Shown here: one piece after another, positions 37,307 through 46,747 of the stretch
How positions within the stretch are numbered: the stretch's first letter is position 1
Layout of the letters: each line of letters begins with the position of its first letter
Source: Sphingomonas sp. PP-CE-1G-424
Lineage (GTDB): Bacteria > Pseudomonadota > Alphaproteobacteria > Sphingomonadales > Sphingomonadaceae
Length of the DNA: 64,000 nt
Assembly (NCBI RefSeq): GCF_004341085.1
Contig: NZ_SLXW01000005.1
Location: 62,001-126,000, forward strand
Reading direction: 5' to 3'
The notes under the pieces: model-generated
Database searches by the model: none
What the model saw: only the letters and a program-made list of their open reading frames with translations
What the model was told of the DNA's origin: nothing
Translations under genes and position numbers: made by a program

Positions 37307-38407
37307 TCAAAGCCGGCCGAGGAAGACCGCGCCCGGTACGGCGAGCTGCTGCCCGGTGGCGGACAGCTTGCCGTCCAGACCGATCGTAAAGATCGCCAGC
37401 GTGCCCGATCGCTCGTTGGCGACCACCATCCGGCGCGCGTCGTCGAGCAGCAGGAAGAAGCGCGGCCAGTCGCCACCGCTGGCGATGTGCTGGAGTAGGG
37501 TCGGTACGCCCGCCGCATCGAGCGCGAACACGGCGATGCCGTTCTGGCCGCGGTTCGAGACGTAGAGCCGCCGGCCGGTCGGATCGATCGCGATATGCGC
37601 AGCCTGTGACGCGCCACGATAGCCCGCCGGCAACGTCGACAGGCGCGACCGCGTGACGAAGCGGCCGTCCGCGCCCGCATCGAGCGTCACCAGCGTGTTG
37701 GAGAGTTCACATACGACATAGGCGCGCGGCAATCTGGGGTGATGGACGAGGTGACGTGGCCCCGCGCCGGAATCCGCATGCCAGGCAACAACCGGGCGAG
37801 CCAACGTTCGCGCTGTCGGATCGAAGCGATAGGCGTAGAGCGTGTCCGTCCCGAGATCGATCGAGTGGAGCCACCGCCGGTCCGGGCTGAACCCGACCCA
37901 ATGCGCGTGCGGCCCTTCCTGACGTGCCGTGTTGGGCCCCTTGCCGACATGATCGAACAGCACCGGGTCGCCCGGCACGCCGGTCCGCGGATCGAGCCGG
38001 TGGAACGCCACGCCGCCGCTGGAATAATTCGCGACCGCAAGGCAGCCGCTGGCACGATCAAGCGTAATGTAGCACGGATCGGCGCCCTTCGTGGGTGCGG
38101 TGCCCCGCTTCGTCCAGCCGGGCGCATAGGCCGATATCTCGCCCTGCGTCTTTTCGCGCACGAGATAATAGGCACCGCCGGGCCCGCCTCCCACGCCGAA
38201 CGACGCGTCGTCGACTCCGGCAATCGCGGCCTCGACCTGCCACCGGTCGCGATCGGGATCGTAGGCGATCGGGTAGAGGCCCTTGCCACCCTCGCGCGCG
38301 TAGGTGCCGGCGATCAACCGTACCGAGCGCTTGGCCGCCGCGGGTACCGCGATCGTCGCCGCCATCGCGGTCAGCGCGGATCGTCGCGTCATCGTCCAGT
38401 CGGTCAT
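37307..38407 (-). CDS. Lactonase-family beta-propeller protein, Tat-exported
   Basis: 366 residues (ATG 38407, or the ATG at 38392 giving MTRRSALTAM). The RR-containing N-terminus followed by a short hydrophobic stretch suggests a Tat signal. The body is a seven-bladed propeller of the 6-phosphogluconolactonase/muconate-cyclase type (PF10282): LIAGTYAREGGKGLY, DRASGCLAVANYSSGGVAFH, GPHAHWVGFSPDRRWLH, GPRHLVHHPRLPRAYVVCE, DPTGRRLYVSNRGQNGIAVF. Probable lactone hydrolase in the periplasm. Last gene of the B3-hydrolase, DUF969, DUF979, lactonase run. Confidence 0.88.
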   Translation of the reverse strand: MTDWTMTRRSALTAMAATIAVPAAAKRSVRLIAGTYAREGGKGLYPIAYDPDRDRWQVEAAIAGVDDASFGVGGGPGGAYYLVREKTQGEISAYAPGWTKRGTAPTKGADPCYITLDRASGCLAVANYSSGGVAFHRLDPRTGVPGDPVLFDHVGKGPNTARQEGPHAHWVGFSPDRRWLHSIDLGTDTLYAYRFDPTARTLARPVVAWHADSGAGPRHLVHHPRLPRAYVVCELSNTLVTLDAGADGRFVTRSRLSTLPAGYRGASQAAHIAIDPTGRRLYVSNRGQNGIAVFALDAAGVPTLLQHIASGGDWPRFFLLLDDARRMVVANERSGTLAIFTIGLDGKLSATGQQLAVPGAVFLGRL

Positions 38408-38423
38408 CGCAAACCCCTCACAG

Positions 38424-39365
38424 TCACCTGAACCCGAGCCAGTACAGCAAGCCGATGTTGACCGCGAGCAGCGGCAGCGCGGTCGGCACCTGCGCGCGGA
38501 TGACGGCGTTCCTGTCCTTCAACTCGAGCAACGCGGCGGGGACGAGATTGAAGTTCGCCGCCATCGGCGTCATCAGCGTGCCGCAGAACCCGCTGAGCAT
38601 GCCGATCGCCGCGACCACCGCGGGGTCGCCGCCGTAATGCCGCACGAGCAACGGGATGCCGATCGCCGCGGCCATCACCGGGAACGCCGCGAACGCGTTG
38701 CCCATGATCATCGTGAACAGCGCCATCCCGAGCGTATAGGCGAGCACCGCGCCGATCAGGCTGCCCTCGGGGATCGCGTGGCCGGCGAGACCGCCGACGA
38801 CATCGCCTACGCCGGCCAGCGCGAACACCGCGCCGAGGCTCGCCAGCATCTGCGGAAGCACGGCGGCCCAGCCGATCGCGTCCATGAGCCTGACGCCCTC
38901 GGCGAGCGGTGTCGCGACACGCGGGCGGAACCAGAGGTGCATCGCGACCAGCGCGATCAGGACGCCGCAAGTCAGCGCGACGAGCGTTGCCTGCTTCGCG
39001 TCGACGAGGCTCGGGACTGCGCGGAACAGGACCGTGCCGCCGAGTGCGGCAGCCGGGATGATCAGGGCGGGCAGAAATATCCGATTGTCGAGCCGGGCCG
39101 CCTCGGCACGCCGTTGGTCGAGCGTTGTGGTGGCACGCCCGCCCCGCCCCATCGCACCCGAGCCGGCGATCGCGACGAGCGCGAGGACGACAATACCGTT
39201 GCCGATATCGCCCAGCCGCCCGCCGAGCAGGAAGCTGATCGCCAGCACCGCGTAGAACGCCGCATTGCCGAAGCGCTTCGGGTTGGCGCGATCGGTAAAG
39301 CTCAAGACCCCGAACGCCGCGAACATCAGACCGGCGACACCGTAGATGAAGCCGGTGCCGATCAC
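38424..39365 (-). CDS. DUF979 family membrane protein
   Basis: 313 residues from GTG 39365, which overlaps the DUF969 stop (GTGA). About nine hydrophobic segments (FIYGVAGLMFAAFGVLSF; YAVLAISFLLGGRLGDIGNGIVVLALV; GMALFTMIMGNAFAAFPVMAAAIGIPLLV). DUF979 always pairs with DUF969. The pair is thought to be a two-part permease and, in some genomes, sits with 5-oxoprolinase genes. Here it sits with a B3-type hydrolase and a lactonase, so the substrate may differ. Confidence 0.9.
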   Translation of the reverse strand: MIGTGFIYGVAGLMFAAFGVLSFTDRANPKRFGNAAFYAVLAISFLLGGRLGDIGNGIVVLALVAIAGSGAMGRGGRATTTLDQRRAEAARLDNRIFLPALIIPAAALGGTVLFRAVPSLVDAKQATLVALTCGVLIALVAMHLWFRPRVATPLAEGVRLMDAIGWAAVLPQMLASLGAVFALAGVGDVVGGLAGHAIPEGSLIGAVLAYTLGMALFTMIMGNAFAAFPVMAAAIGIPLLVRHYGGDPAVVAAIGMLSGFCGTLMTPMAANFNLVPAALLELKDRNAVIRAQVPTALPLLAVNIGLLYWLGFR

Positions 39366-40015
39366 CCCGCGCGCGCCAGTCGGCGGTCGAGCAGCCACAG
39401 GCGGAAGCCGTGGATGAAGAACGCGGCGATTGCGGTAGGGATTGCCCACATCGAAAGGTGGAGCGGCTGGATGACGATGCCATAGCCCTCAAGCACGCCC
39501 TTCATCAGCAGGATCGAGCCGATCGCGATGAAGATGTCCTCACCGAAGAACAGCCCGATATTGTCGGTCGCCGCGGCCATCGCGGGAATGCGGTCCCCGC
39601 CGGGCGCGACGCCCTGCGCCTCCGCTGCGGCTTCGGCCATCGGTGCCACCAGAGGGCGTACGCTTTGTGCTGGACCGGCGATCGACGTCAGGCCGAGCGC
39701 TGCGGTTAGCTGGCGAAACAACAGGTAGCCGATCAGCAAGCGCCCGACCGTCGCGCCGCGGAGCTTGCCGATCGCGAGCCTCGCGCGTTCCTGAAGCCCG
39801 TGGCGTTCGAGCATCCCGATCACCGGGAGCACGATGTAGATCACGGTGACGTAGCGGTTCTCGTTGAAGGCCTTCCCGAACGCCGCGAGGATCGCGAGCG
39901 GAGCGAGTCCGGCGGCGAGGCCCGTTACGAGCGCCGACACCGCGACGACGAGCAGCGGATTGAACCGGAGCAGGAAGCCCGCGACGATCACCGCGATGCC
40001 GCAAAGAACCAGCAT
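39362..40015 (-). CDS. DUF969 family membrane protein
   Basis: 217 residues starting MLVLCGIAVIVAGFLLRFNPLLVVAVSALV. Several hydrophobic helices and the conserved-looking GKAFNENRYVTVIYIVLPVIGMLERHGLQERA loop identify DUF969. It is translationally coupled to DUF979 through a four-base overlap and begins seven bases after the B3 hydrolase stop. Likely the smaller half of a carboxylate or lactam permease in the inner membrane; the substrate is inference. Confidence 0.9.
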   Translation of the reverse strand: MLVLCGIAVIVAGFLLRFNPLLVVAVSALVTGLAAGLAPLAILAAFGKAFNENRYVTVIYIVLPVIGMLERHGLQERARLAIGKLRGATVGRLLIGYLLFRQLTAALGLTSIAGPAQSVRPLVAPMAEAAAEAQGVAPGGDRIPAMAAATDNIGLFFGEDIFIAIGSILLMKGVLEGYGIVIQPLHLSMWAIPTAIAAFFIHGFRLWLLDRRLARAG

Positions 40016-40021
40016 CGTCGC

Positions 40022-40882
40022 TCAGCGTGCCTGCTTGGCGAGGTCGGCGTCGAACGCAGTCCGCGCCTTCGCGACGATCTTCGGCAGCAAGGTCGGATCG
40101 ACGAACGCGGCCGCATCGCCCGCCTTACGGCGCTTGCCGCGCGCGATCACGTCGGCGAGTTCGGGGTGCGACGGCAGGACGATGTCGGCGTGCAACGTGC
40201 CGAGCATCGCGATGCTGCGGCGGTAATCGCCGACGATACCCGGATAGGTGCGGTTGCCGATCAGGCGGTTGCCCGCAACGCTGACGCTGCATGGGAAGAC
40301 CACGTCAAGCGGACGCGGCTTGGCGGGGATGCTCATTGTCCAGGTCGTGCACCCGGGCGTGTGCCCCGGCGTGGCGCGTGCGGTCAGCGTAACGTTGCCG
40401 AGCGTGACCGTGTCACCGTCACGCACGCCGCGATCGACAGGCACCTTTGGAAAGCGAATGACCCCGTAACTGGTCTCGCCCGGTGGGATACCGGTTTCGA
40501 GCGCGCGGACATCCCGCGCGCCAGCGACCACCCGGGCACCGGTCGCACGTTTGAGCGCAGCCACGCCAGCCGCGTGATCGAAATGCGCATGGGTGACCAG
40601 GATCAGCTTTACATCGCGGAGACGGACGCCGGTCGCGGCGATGTTGTGCGCGATCATGCCGGCATTCTCGGCGAGCGTGCCGTCGATCAGGATCGCACCC
40701 GAATTCGTCTTGATCAGGTAGGCGGCGATCCCTTCGCTGCCGACATAGGTGATCGGCCCGGCGATCGGGAACGGCGCCTGCGGCCGCGTCCAAGCCGGGG
40801 GATCTGCCGCGCCGAGCAGTAGCGGCGCACCGACGACGGCCATCAGCACTCCCGTCAGTGATCGGAGCCGGTCGAATTTCAC
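40022..40882 (-). CDS. Subclass B3-like metallo-beta-lactamase-fold hydrolase, exported
   Basis: 286 residues from GTG 40882 (VKFDRLRSLTG), giving a signal peptide that ends near LLLGAADPP; a longer GTG start at 40972 lacks that. Zinc ligands are in VTHAHFDHAAG (HxHxDH), TPGHTPGCTTW and IVLPSHPELAD. WTRPQAPFPIAGPITYVGSEGIAAYLI is the usual opening of B3 enzymes. It may hydrolyse beta-lactams, lactones or another ester or amide; clustering with a permease pair and lactonase favours catabolism. First gene of its operon. Confidence 0.88.
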   Translation of the reverse strand: MKFDRLRSLTGVLMAVVGAPLLLGAADPPAWTRPQAPFPIAGPITYVGSEGIAAYLIKTNSGAILIDGTLAENAGMIAHNIAATGVRLRDVKLILVTHAHFDHAAGVAALKRATGARVVAGARDVRALETGIPPGETSYGVIRFPKVPVDRGVRDGDTVTLGNVTLTARATPGHTPGCTTWTMSIPAKPRPLDVVFPCSVSVAGNRLIGNRTYPGIVGDYRRSIAMLGTLHADIVLPSHPELADVIARGKRRKAGDAAAFVDPTLLPKIVAKARTAFDADLAKQAR

Positions 40883-41095
40883 TCGGACCCGACCGACGTG
40901 CAACGCAGCATGGTCGAATATCCGCTCGCGATGCCAGTGCCACGCCAATGCGATATCGAAAAACGGCGGCACCTTCGCATCTGTCGTTCGTACCCAATCT
41001 GTCTATCGCCGAGCTGGATAGAGCGGATACGCCCGGTTGACCATCGCAACCGGCACGAGAAGACTGCGACGGACCTGTTGCCGGTACTTGGAAAG

Positions 41096-41129
41096 GCATT
41101 GCCGACCCGGCGACCCGGGCCGGCAATGC
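41096..41129 (-). terminator. Intrinsic-like terminator of hsp20
   Basis: GCATTGCCG pairs with CGGCAATGC; on the minus strand an inner CCCGG/CCGGG extends it and CTTTCC follows. It begins nine bases past the hsp20 stop. Confidence 0.6.
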
Positions 41130-41137
41130 TTGAGCAA

Positions 41138-41608
41138 TTACGCCGCTTCGAGCGTTTTCTCAGGGTGCGCTTCGACCTGCTCTGCCGACCGCACCGCATC
41201 GATCTCGATCCGGCGCGGCTTCATTGCCTCGGGTACCACGCGCTGAAGGTCGAGGCTGAGCAGCCCGTCCTGGAACCGGGCGGTTCCGACCTCGATGAAG
41301 TCGGCGAGCTGGAACCGCCGCTCGAACGACCGCGCGGCGATGCCCCGATGCAGATACTGGGCCCCGTCCTTCTCGTCGGCCTTGCGACCGGTGACGACGA
41401 GCTGATTCTGCTGCGCGACGATCTCGATCTCGTCGGGACGGAATCCGGCGACCGCGAGCGTGATCCGGTACCGGTCTTCGCCGTCGCGGATGATGTCGAA
41501 GGGCGGATACCCTTCATCCTCGCGAAGCCCGGTTTCGAGCAGGTTGAACAGCCGGTCGAAGCCGACGGTCGACCGCCGATAGGGTGCAAAGTCAAACGTG
41601 TTTCTCAT
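41138..41608 (-). CDS. hsp20: Hsp20-family small heat shock protein
   Basis: ATP-independent holdase of 156 residues that keeps denatured proteins refoldable. Start at ATG 41608 (MRNTFDFAPYRRSTVGFDRLF), with AGGAGG at the right distance. The N-terminal arm has the class A pattern FDRLFNLLE. The alpha-crystallin domain runs from YPPFDIIRDGEDRYRITLAVAGF to a C-terminal GLLSLDLQRVVPEAMKPRRIEI, where the usual (A/G)xLxxxxP motif is recognisable. It is a single gene with its own heat-shock-like promoter, RNA thermometer and terminator. Confidence 0.94.
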   Translation of the reverse strand: MRNTFDFAPYRRSTVGFDRLFNLLETGLREDEGYPPFDIIRDGEDRYRITLAVAGFRPDEIEIVAQQNQLVVTGRKADEKDGAQYLHRGIAARSFERRFQLADFIEVGTARFQDGLLSLDLQRVVPEAMKPRRIEIDAVRSAEQVEAHPEKTLEAA

Positions 41609-41669
41609 TTCCAAATCCTCCTGATGAAGCAATTTGGGCATGAGAAGCGTCGGAGGAGAGCCGACGCCC
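41609..41669 (-). promoter_or_regulatory. ROSE-like RNA thermometer in the hsp20 leader
   Basis: The last hairpin of the leader is CCAAAT-TGCT, loop TCATC, AGGAGG-ATTTGG (41611-41636). The Shine-Dalgarno AGGAGG is paired against TTGCT, the hallmark sequence of ROSE elements, which open at heat-shock temperature. A second hairpin GCGTCGG/CCGACGC (41646-41668) lies 5' of it, as in multi-stem ROSE leaders of rhizobial small heat shock genes. Confidence 0.75.
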
Positions 41670-41710
41670 TCAATGTCCCGCCGGACCCATTCGGCGCCCG
41701 GCAGCGGCAA

Positions 41711-41738
41711 AATATTTCGCCCGAAATCGCGTTTCAAG
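41711..41738 (-). promoter_or_regulatory. RpoH-like heat shock promoter for hsp20
   Basis: On the minus strand CTTGAA (41738-41733), 15 bp, then AAATATT (41717-41711). The -35 equals the sigma-32 consensus; the -10 is AT-rich but imperfect. A start near 41700 would give a leader of about 95 nt, the size expected for ROSE leaders. Confidence 0.5.
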
Positions 41739-41849
41739 AGGTTCGAGAACCAAAAAAACGATCGATCCCGGTTCAGAAGAAAGGGGCGCTAATCTTCCGG
41801 ACATGCAACCGCGGCATGATGAACCTGCGCGGGGTTACGGCGCCCCTCC

Positions 41850-43406
41850 TCATTCCCACTCGATCGTGCCGGGGGGCTTCGAGGTATAGTCGTAGGTCAC
41901 CCGGTTGATGCCCTTGACCTCGTTGATGATCCGGGTCGCGACGCGCGGCAGGAAATCGCCGGGGAACTGGAACGCCTGGGCGGTCATGCCGTCGGTCGAG
42001 GTTACCGCGCGCAGGGCCAGCACGTTGTCGTAGGTGCGACCGTCGCCCATCACGCCGACGCTGCGGACCGGCAGCAGTACCGCGAACGCCTGCCAGATCG
42101 TGTCGTAGAGCCCCGCCGCGCGGATCTCCTCGAGGTAGATCGCGTCGGCCTTGCGCAGGATGTCGCAGCGTTCCTTGGTCACTTCGCCGGGGATGCGGAT
42201 CGCGAGGCCGGGTCCGGGGAACGGGTGGCGACCGACGAAGATCTCAGGCAGGCCGAGTTCGCGGCCGAGCACGCGGACCTCGTCCTTGAACAGCTCGCGC
42301 AACGGCTCGACGAGCTTCATGTTCATGCGCTCGGGCAGGCCGCCGACATTGTGGTGGCTCTTGATCGTCACCGACGGACCACCGGTGAAGCTGACGCTTT
42401 CGATCACGTCGGGATACAGCGTGCCTTGTGCCAGGAACTCCGCGCCGCCGAGCTTCTTGGCCTCGGTGTCGAACACGTCGATGAAGGTCTTGCCGATGAA
42501 CTTGCGCTTCAGCTCGGGGTCGGTAATCCCGGCGAGACCGCTGAGGAACAGCTCCTCGACGTTCACGTGGATCAGCGGGATGTTGTAGGCGCCGCGGAAG
42601 AGGCTGACGACCTGCTCGCTCTCGCCCGCGCGCATCAGGCCGTGATCGACATAGACGCAGGTGAGTTGCTCGCCGATCGCCTCGTGGATCAGCACCGCGG
42701 CCACCGCCGAGTCGACGCCGCCCGACAGGCCGCAGATGACGCGACCCTTGCCGACCTGCGCACGGATCTCGGCGATCTTGGTCTCGCGGAACTCGGCCAT
42801 CGTCCAGTCGCCGCTCAGGCCGCAGACGTGGCGCGCGAAGTTGGCGATCAACTTGCCGCCATCGGGGGTGTGGACGACCTCGGGGTGGAACTGCACGCCG
42901 TAGAACCGCCGCGCCTCGTCGGCGACGATCGCGTAGGGCGCGCCGGTCGAGGTGGCGACGGGGGTGAAGCCGGGCGGGATCGCGTCGACCTTGTCGCCGT
43001 GGCTCATCCAGACCTGATGACGTTCGCCCTCAGCCCAGAGGCCGTCGAACAGCGCGCAGTTCGACTTGACCTCGATGAACGCGCTGCCGAACTCGCCGCC
43101 GTCGCCCGAGACGATGACGTTGCCGCCGAGCTGTGCGGACATGACCTGCTGGCCGTAGCAGATGCCGAGGATCGGGATGCCCGCCTCGAAGAAGCGCTGC
43201 GGCACGCGCGGGGAGTTCTCGGTGGTGACCGAGGCGGGGCCGCCGGAGAGGATGATGCCCTTGGGCTGCATCCGGTCGAACGCGGCCTCGGCGGATTGGA
43301 AGGGGGCGATCTCGCTATAGACGCCAGCCTCGCGCACGCGGCGGGCGATCAGCTGGGTTACCTGGCTGCCGAAATCGACGATGAGAATGCTGTCTGGGTG
43401 CTCCAT
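41850..43406 (-). CDS. guaA: GMP synthase (glutamine-hydrolysing)
   Basis: Converts XMP to GMP with ATP and glutamine. 518 residues from ATG 43406 ([26 protein letters not shown]). The class I glutamine amidotransferase domain has the nucleophile in [10 protein letters not shown] and His-x-Glu in FHPEVVHT. The ATP pyrophosphatase P-loop is [15 protein letters not shown]. The C-terminal dimerisation domain ends [17 protein letters not shown], the invariant GuaA terminus. It lies downstream of the rplQ terminator. Confidence 0.97.
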   Translation of the reverse strand: MEHPDSILIVDFGSQVTQLIARRVREAGVYSEIAPFQSAEAAFDRMQPKGIILSGGPASVTTENSPRVPQRFFEAGIPILGICYGQQVMSAQLGGNVIVSGDGGEFGSAFIEVKSNCALFDGLWAEGERHQVWMSHGDKVDAIPPGFTPVATSTGAPYAIVADEARRFYGVQFHPEVVHTPDGGKLIANFARHVCGLSGDWTMAEFRETKIAEIRAQVGKGRVICGLSGGVDSAVAAVLIHEAIGEQLTCVYVDHGLMRAGESEQVVSLFRGAYNIPLIHVNVEELFLSGLAGITDPELKRKFIGKTFIDVFDTEAKKLGGAEFLAQGTLYPDVIESVSFTGGPSVTIKSHHNVGGLPERMNMKLVEPLRELFKDEVRVLGRELGLPEIFVGRHPFPGPGLAIRIPGEVTKERCDILRKADAIYLEEIRAAGLYDTIWQAFAVLLPVRSVGVMGDGRTYDNVLALRAVTSTDGMTAQAFQFPGDFLPRVATRIINEVKGINRVTYDYTSKPPGTIEWE

Positions 43407-43443
43407 GTCGGGCGCATAGCCGGATGGGACCCGTAACGAAAGA

Positions 43444-43473
43444 GGCCGCGCCTCCCGTATGGGAAACGCGGCC
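43444..43473 (-). terminator. Terminator after rplQ
   Basis: On the minus strand GGCCGCG, a 16-nt loop containing TCCCATACGGGA, CGCGGCC, then TCTTTCGTT. It sits 28-57 bp past the rplQ stop and separates the ribosomal operon from guaA. Confidence 0.55.
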
Positions 43474-43500
43474 TGCAATTCGACTAACGATAGGCGGGGA

Positions 43501-43923
43501 TTATGCCGCTTCGTTGTAATTCTCGTCCGACATCACCGGACCCGAATCCTGGCCCTTCGCCGAGACGTCGCGGTCGACGAACTCGATGACGGCCATCGGC
43601 GAGGCGTCCGACATGCGAATACCGGCCTTGATGACGCGGGTGTAACCGCCGTTGCGATCCGCATAACGGGTCGCGAGCGTGTCGAACAACTTGATCAGCT
43701 GCGCATCGTCGAGCAACTTGCCGTGCGCGAGACGACGGTTGGACAGGCCACCCTTCTTCGCGAGCGTGATCAGCTTCTCGACGTAAGGACGCAGTTCCTT
43801 CGCCTTGGCGACGGTGGTGGTGATCTGCTCGTGCTTGATGAGCGCGGCGCTCATGTTGCGGAACAGGGCAAGACGGTGGGCCGAGGTCCGCTGAAGCTTA
43901 CGGCCGCCTACGCGATGGCGCAT
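43501..43923 (-). CDS. rplQ: 50S ribosomal protein L17
   Basis: 140 residues starting [24 protein letters not shown], the canonical L17 opening, followed by [29 protein letters not shown]. The C-terminus is slightly extended and acidic (DENYNEAA). It follows rpoA after an unusually long 248-bp spacer, yet gene order rpsM-rpsK-rpoA-rplQ is conserved. Confidence 0.97.
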   Translation of the reverse strand: MRHRVGGRKLQRTSAHRLALFRNMSAALIKHEQITTTVAKAKELRPYVEKLITLAKKGGLSNRRLAHGKLLDDAQLIKLFDTLATRYADRNGGYTRVIKAGIRMSDASPMAVIEFVDRDVSAKGQDSGPVMSDENYNEAA

Positions 43924-44135
43924 GTTTAATACCTTTTCGTTCGTTCAGGGGCCGTATGAGGTACCCGGGAGCTGGTCGCCGTTGAGGCCGCGACCGATCG
44001 CCGTAGTTCAAAGGTTACGATAAGGTCACGCCAACGACGCTTCCTTAGCTTGGCCTTTCGCCTTTAACCGGATGGCGCCGCGGCAAAGCCGCGTCGTCGG
44101 TCGGGTGAAACCCGCCGGCCGGGCTGGCGTCGTCT

Positions 44136-44159
44136 CCGGGTTAGCTTGCGCTAACCCGG
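44136..44159. other. Perfect hairpin between rpoA and rplQ
   Basis: CCGGGTTAGC, loop TTGC, GCTAACCCGG: ten perfect base pairs, 12 bp past the rpoA stop. A smaller GCCGCGGCAAAGCCGCG stem lies nearby. No T-run. It may lower or modulate read-through into rplQ. The rest of 43924-44171 shows nothing clear. Confidence 0.45.
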
Positions 44160-44171
44160 TGCGACTTGGCC

Positions 44172-45242
44172 CTAGCCCATTATCTCTTGCTCGAGCTTCT
44201 TGGCCATCTCTTCGATGTTCTCAGGTGGCCAGCCCGGGATTTCCATGCCCAGGCGAAGACCCATCGACGACAGCACTTCCTTGATCTCGTTCAAGGACTT
44301 GCGGCCGAAGTTAGGCGTACGCAGCATCTCGGCTTCGGTCTTGCCGACCAGATCGCCGATGTAGATGATGTTGTCGTTCTTGAGGCAGTTCGCCGAACGC
44401 ACCGACAGTTCCAGCTCGTCGACCTTCTTGAGAAGGTAACGGTTGATCTGCTGGGTGTCGCCTGCGGGCTCCGCACCACCGGCAGCGGGTGCTGCCTGGC
44501 CGATCGGGGCCGACGAACGCGTGACCGACGAATCGTCGAAGTGGACGAACAGCGCGAGCTGGTCCTGGAGGATGCGACCGGCATAGCCGACTGCGTCTTC
44601 CGGGGTGATCGTGCCGTCGGTTTCGATCGTCAGTGTCAGCTTGTCGTAATCCAAGTCCTGACCGACGCGGGTCGGGTCGACCTTGTACGAAACCTGCCGT
44701 ACCGGCGAGTACAGCGCATCGACCGGGATCAGACCGATCGGCGCATCGGCCGGGCGGTTTGCGGTCGCGGGCACGTAACCCTTACCGATGTCGGCGGTCA
44801 GCTCCATGTTGAGCGTCGCACCCTCATCGAGGTGGCAGATCACGAGATCCTTGTTCATGATCTCAATGTCGCCCGAGACGGCGATGTCGCCGGCCTTGAC
44901 TTCACCCGGACCCGTTGCCGAGAGCTGAAGGCGCTTGGGCCCCTCGCCCTGCATGCGGATCGCGATCTGCTTCACGTTGAGGACGATGTCGGTCACGTCC
45001 TCGCGGACGCCGGCCAGAGACGAGAACTCATGCAGCACGTTCTCGATCTTGATCGAGGTGACGGCCGCGCCCTGCAGCGACGAGAGCAACACGCGACGCA
45101 GCGCGTTGCCGAGCGTCAGGCCGAAGCCACGCTCGAGCGGCTCGGCGATGAAGGTCGCCTTGCGCTTGGTGTCGCCACCGGCCTTTTTCTCCAGGCCGCT
45201 GGGCTTCTTGAGTTCCTGCCAGTTCTTTGCGTTGACAGACAC
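44172..45242 (-). CDS. rpoA: DNA-directed RNA polymerase alpha subunit
   Basis: 356 residues starting [18 protein letters not shown]. The N-terminal dimerisation domain carries [33 protein letters not shown]. The linker is Ala/Gly/Pro-rich ([14 protein letters not shown], about residues 240-255). The C-terminal domain has [19 protein letters not shown] and [13 protein letters not shown] (UP-element and activator contacts). Positioned between rpsK and rplQ as in other proteobacteria. Confidence 0.98.
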   Translation of the reverse strand: MSVNAKNWQELKKPSGLEKKAGGDTKRKATFIAEPLERGFGLTLGNALRRVLLSSLQGAAVTSIKIENVLHEFSSLAGVREDVTDIVLNVKQIAIRMQGEGPKRLQLSATGPGEVKAGDIAVSGDIEIMNKDLVICHLDEGATLNMELTADIGKGYVPATANRPADAPIGLIPVDALYSPVRQVSYKVDPTRVGQDLDYDKLTLTIETDGTITPEDAVGYAGRILQDQLALFVHFDDSSVTRSSAPIGQAAPAAGGAEPAGDTQQINRYLLKKVDELELSVRSANCLKNDNIIYIGDLVGKTEAEMLRTPNFGRKSLNEIKEVLSSMGLRLGMEIPGWPPENIEEMAKKLEQEIMG

Positions 45243-45339
45243 ATGCTTCCCCTAATTTGGGGGCCGGCGAACGGGTGTGTCCGCCGACCAATAAAATACA
45301 CCCGTGCGGCGCGATCAACCGCGCACGGGAGACGGAGAA

Positions 45340-45729
45340 TCAGACGCGACGACGCTTCGAAGGGCGCACGCCGTTGTGCGGGATCGAGGTCACGTCGCGG
45401 ATCGACGTGATCTGGAAACCGACTGCCTGAAGCGCGCGCAGGGCCGATTCGCGACCCGAGCCGGGGCCCTTGACCTCGACTTCGATCGTGCGGACGCCGT
45501 GCTCGGCGGCCTTCTTGCCGGCGTCTTCCGCTGCGACCTGGGCCGCGTACGGAGTCGACTTGCGCGAGCCCTTAAAGCCCATTGCGCCGGCCGACGACCA
45601 CGAGATCGCGTTGCCCTGGGCATCGGTGATCGTGATCATGGTGTTGTTAAAGCTGGCATTCACGTGAGCGACGCCAGAGGTGATGTTCTTGCGCTCGCGC
45701 CGCTTAATGCGCTGAGGTTCGCGTGCCAT
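45340..45729 (-). CDS. rpsK: 30S ribosomal protein S11
   Basis: 129 residues. Opening [40 protein letters not shown] and terminus [15 protein letters not shown] match S11. It lines the platform of the 30S subunit. Same operon as rpsM and rpoA, with spacers of about 84 and 97 bp. Confidence 0.98.
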   Translation of the reverse strand: MAREPQRIKRRERKNITSGVAHVNASFNNTMITITDAQGNAISWSSAGAMGFKGSRKSTPYAAQVAAEDAGKKAAEHGVRTIEVEVKGPGSGRESALRALQAVGFQITSIRDVTSIPHNGVRPSKRRRV

Positions 45730-45813
45730 GGTGTATTTCCTGACCTGTATCTGCGTGACGCCGGGCGGCCCGTTGGGACCAGCGCCGGCGGAGTAATCCG
45801 TTGAAAAAGCGGA

Positions 45814-46182
45814 TTACTTCTTCTTGCCGGCGATCGGCTTGGCCTTGCCCTTGCGGGTGCGCGCATTGGTATGCGTGCGCTGGCCGCGGACCGGGAGGCC
45901 CTTGCGATGACGCAGGCCGCGATAGCAGGCGAGATCCATCAGGCGCTTGATGTTCATCGAGGTCTGGCGGCGCAGATCGCCCTCGACGGTGTGATCGGCG
46001 TCGATCGTCTCGCGGATGTGCAGGACTTCCTGGTCGGTCAGGTCCTGGACGCGGGCGGTGTCGGCGATGCCGAGCTTCGCGACGATTTCCTTGGCCTTGG
46101 TCGAACCGATGCCGTGAATATAGGTCAGCGCGATCACCACGCGCTTGTTGGTCGGGATATTAACACCCGCGATACGTGCCAT
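45814..46182 (-). CDS. rpsM: 30S ribosomal protein S13
   Basis: 122 residues from ATG 46182 ([26 protein letters not shown]); the open frame extends further upstream without homology. [25 protein letters not shown] is the conserved rRNA- and tRNA-contacting C-terminal part. First visible gene of the rpsM-rpsK-rpoA-rplQ group. Other alpha operon genes are not adjacent on the upstream side. Confidence 0.98.
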   Translation of the reverse strand: MARIAGVNIPTNKRVVIALTYIHGIGSTKAKEIVAKLGIADTARVQDLTDQEVLHIRETIDADHTVEGDLRRQTSMNIKRLMDLACYRGLRHRKGLPVRGQRTHTNARTRKGKAKPIAGKKK

Positions 46183-46335
46183 GAACTTGGTTCTCCTGCT
46201 CCACGGGCTTCGGCATGGCTGCACAAAGCCCATCTCTTAGCGATGATCCGAACGCACGATAGCGACGAACGCAAACAAGCGCCGCCGGAACCGTCGTGTC
46301 GGGGAGAGTTCAACTAGGCGCGGGCGAACGCAGTG

Positions 46336-46581
46336 TCAAGCGAGCGGTTCCACGGCAGGCGGTACGGCTTGGCGCAGCTTGAGCCAGCGACGGAACGAGA
46401 CCACCGTCCAGATGAGCTCGACCACCCCGAACGGCCACGCGCCCTGAAGGAAACCGTAGATCGAGCCGAGCACGCAGCCGAACGCGAAGCCGAGCGTCCA
46501 CCAGTGCGAGCCGGCTTCCTTGGCGTAGCATAGCAGAGTGAACGAGACTGCGGCTAGGCCGAATAGGGATAGGGGGTCCAT
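46336..46581 (-). CDS. Small inner-membrane protein, 81 aa
   Basis: Begins MDPLSLFGLAAVSFTLLCYA, with three hydrophobic stretches (LFGLAAVSFTLLCYA; HWWTLGFAFGCVLGSIYGFL; WPFGVVELIWTVVSFRRW) and a short basic tail. Similar 80-residue proteins with a WPFGVVE(L/A)IW motif are common in bacteria, sometimes near transporter genes, and have no assigned function. It lies upstream of rpsM, same strand, separated by a gap of about 155 bp on the left. Confidence 0.75.
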   Translation of the reverse strand: MDPLSLFGLAAVSFTLLCYAKEAGSHWWTLGFAFGCVLGSIYGFLQGAWPFGVVELIWTVVSFRRWLKLRQAVPPAVEPLA

Positions 46582-46747
46582 GTATGGCTTTGTGCCTTGA
46601 TCGAGAGGCGGGCGCTACCCGCGATGCAATCCGCAATCACGGTCAATATCGCCGTCTTGGTTATCGCATGCGGCAAATGCCCGGGAGCAGAGCTAGTACC
46701 TCAGCCGCCATATTGACGGCGCCACACGTCTATGAAAACAAGGAGCC

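Noticed and set aside
40022..40882. Acquired carbapenemase gene
   Set aside because: No integron, insertion sequence or resistance neighbours; it sits in a housekeeping-like operon, so calling it a resistance gene is not supported.
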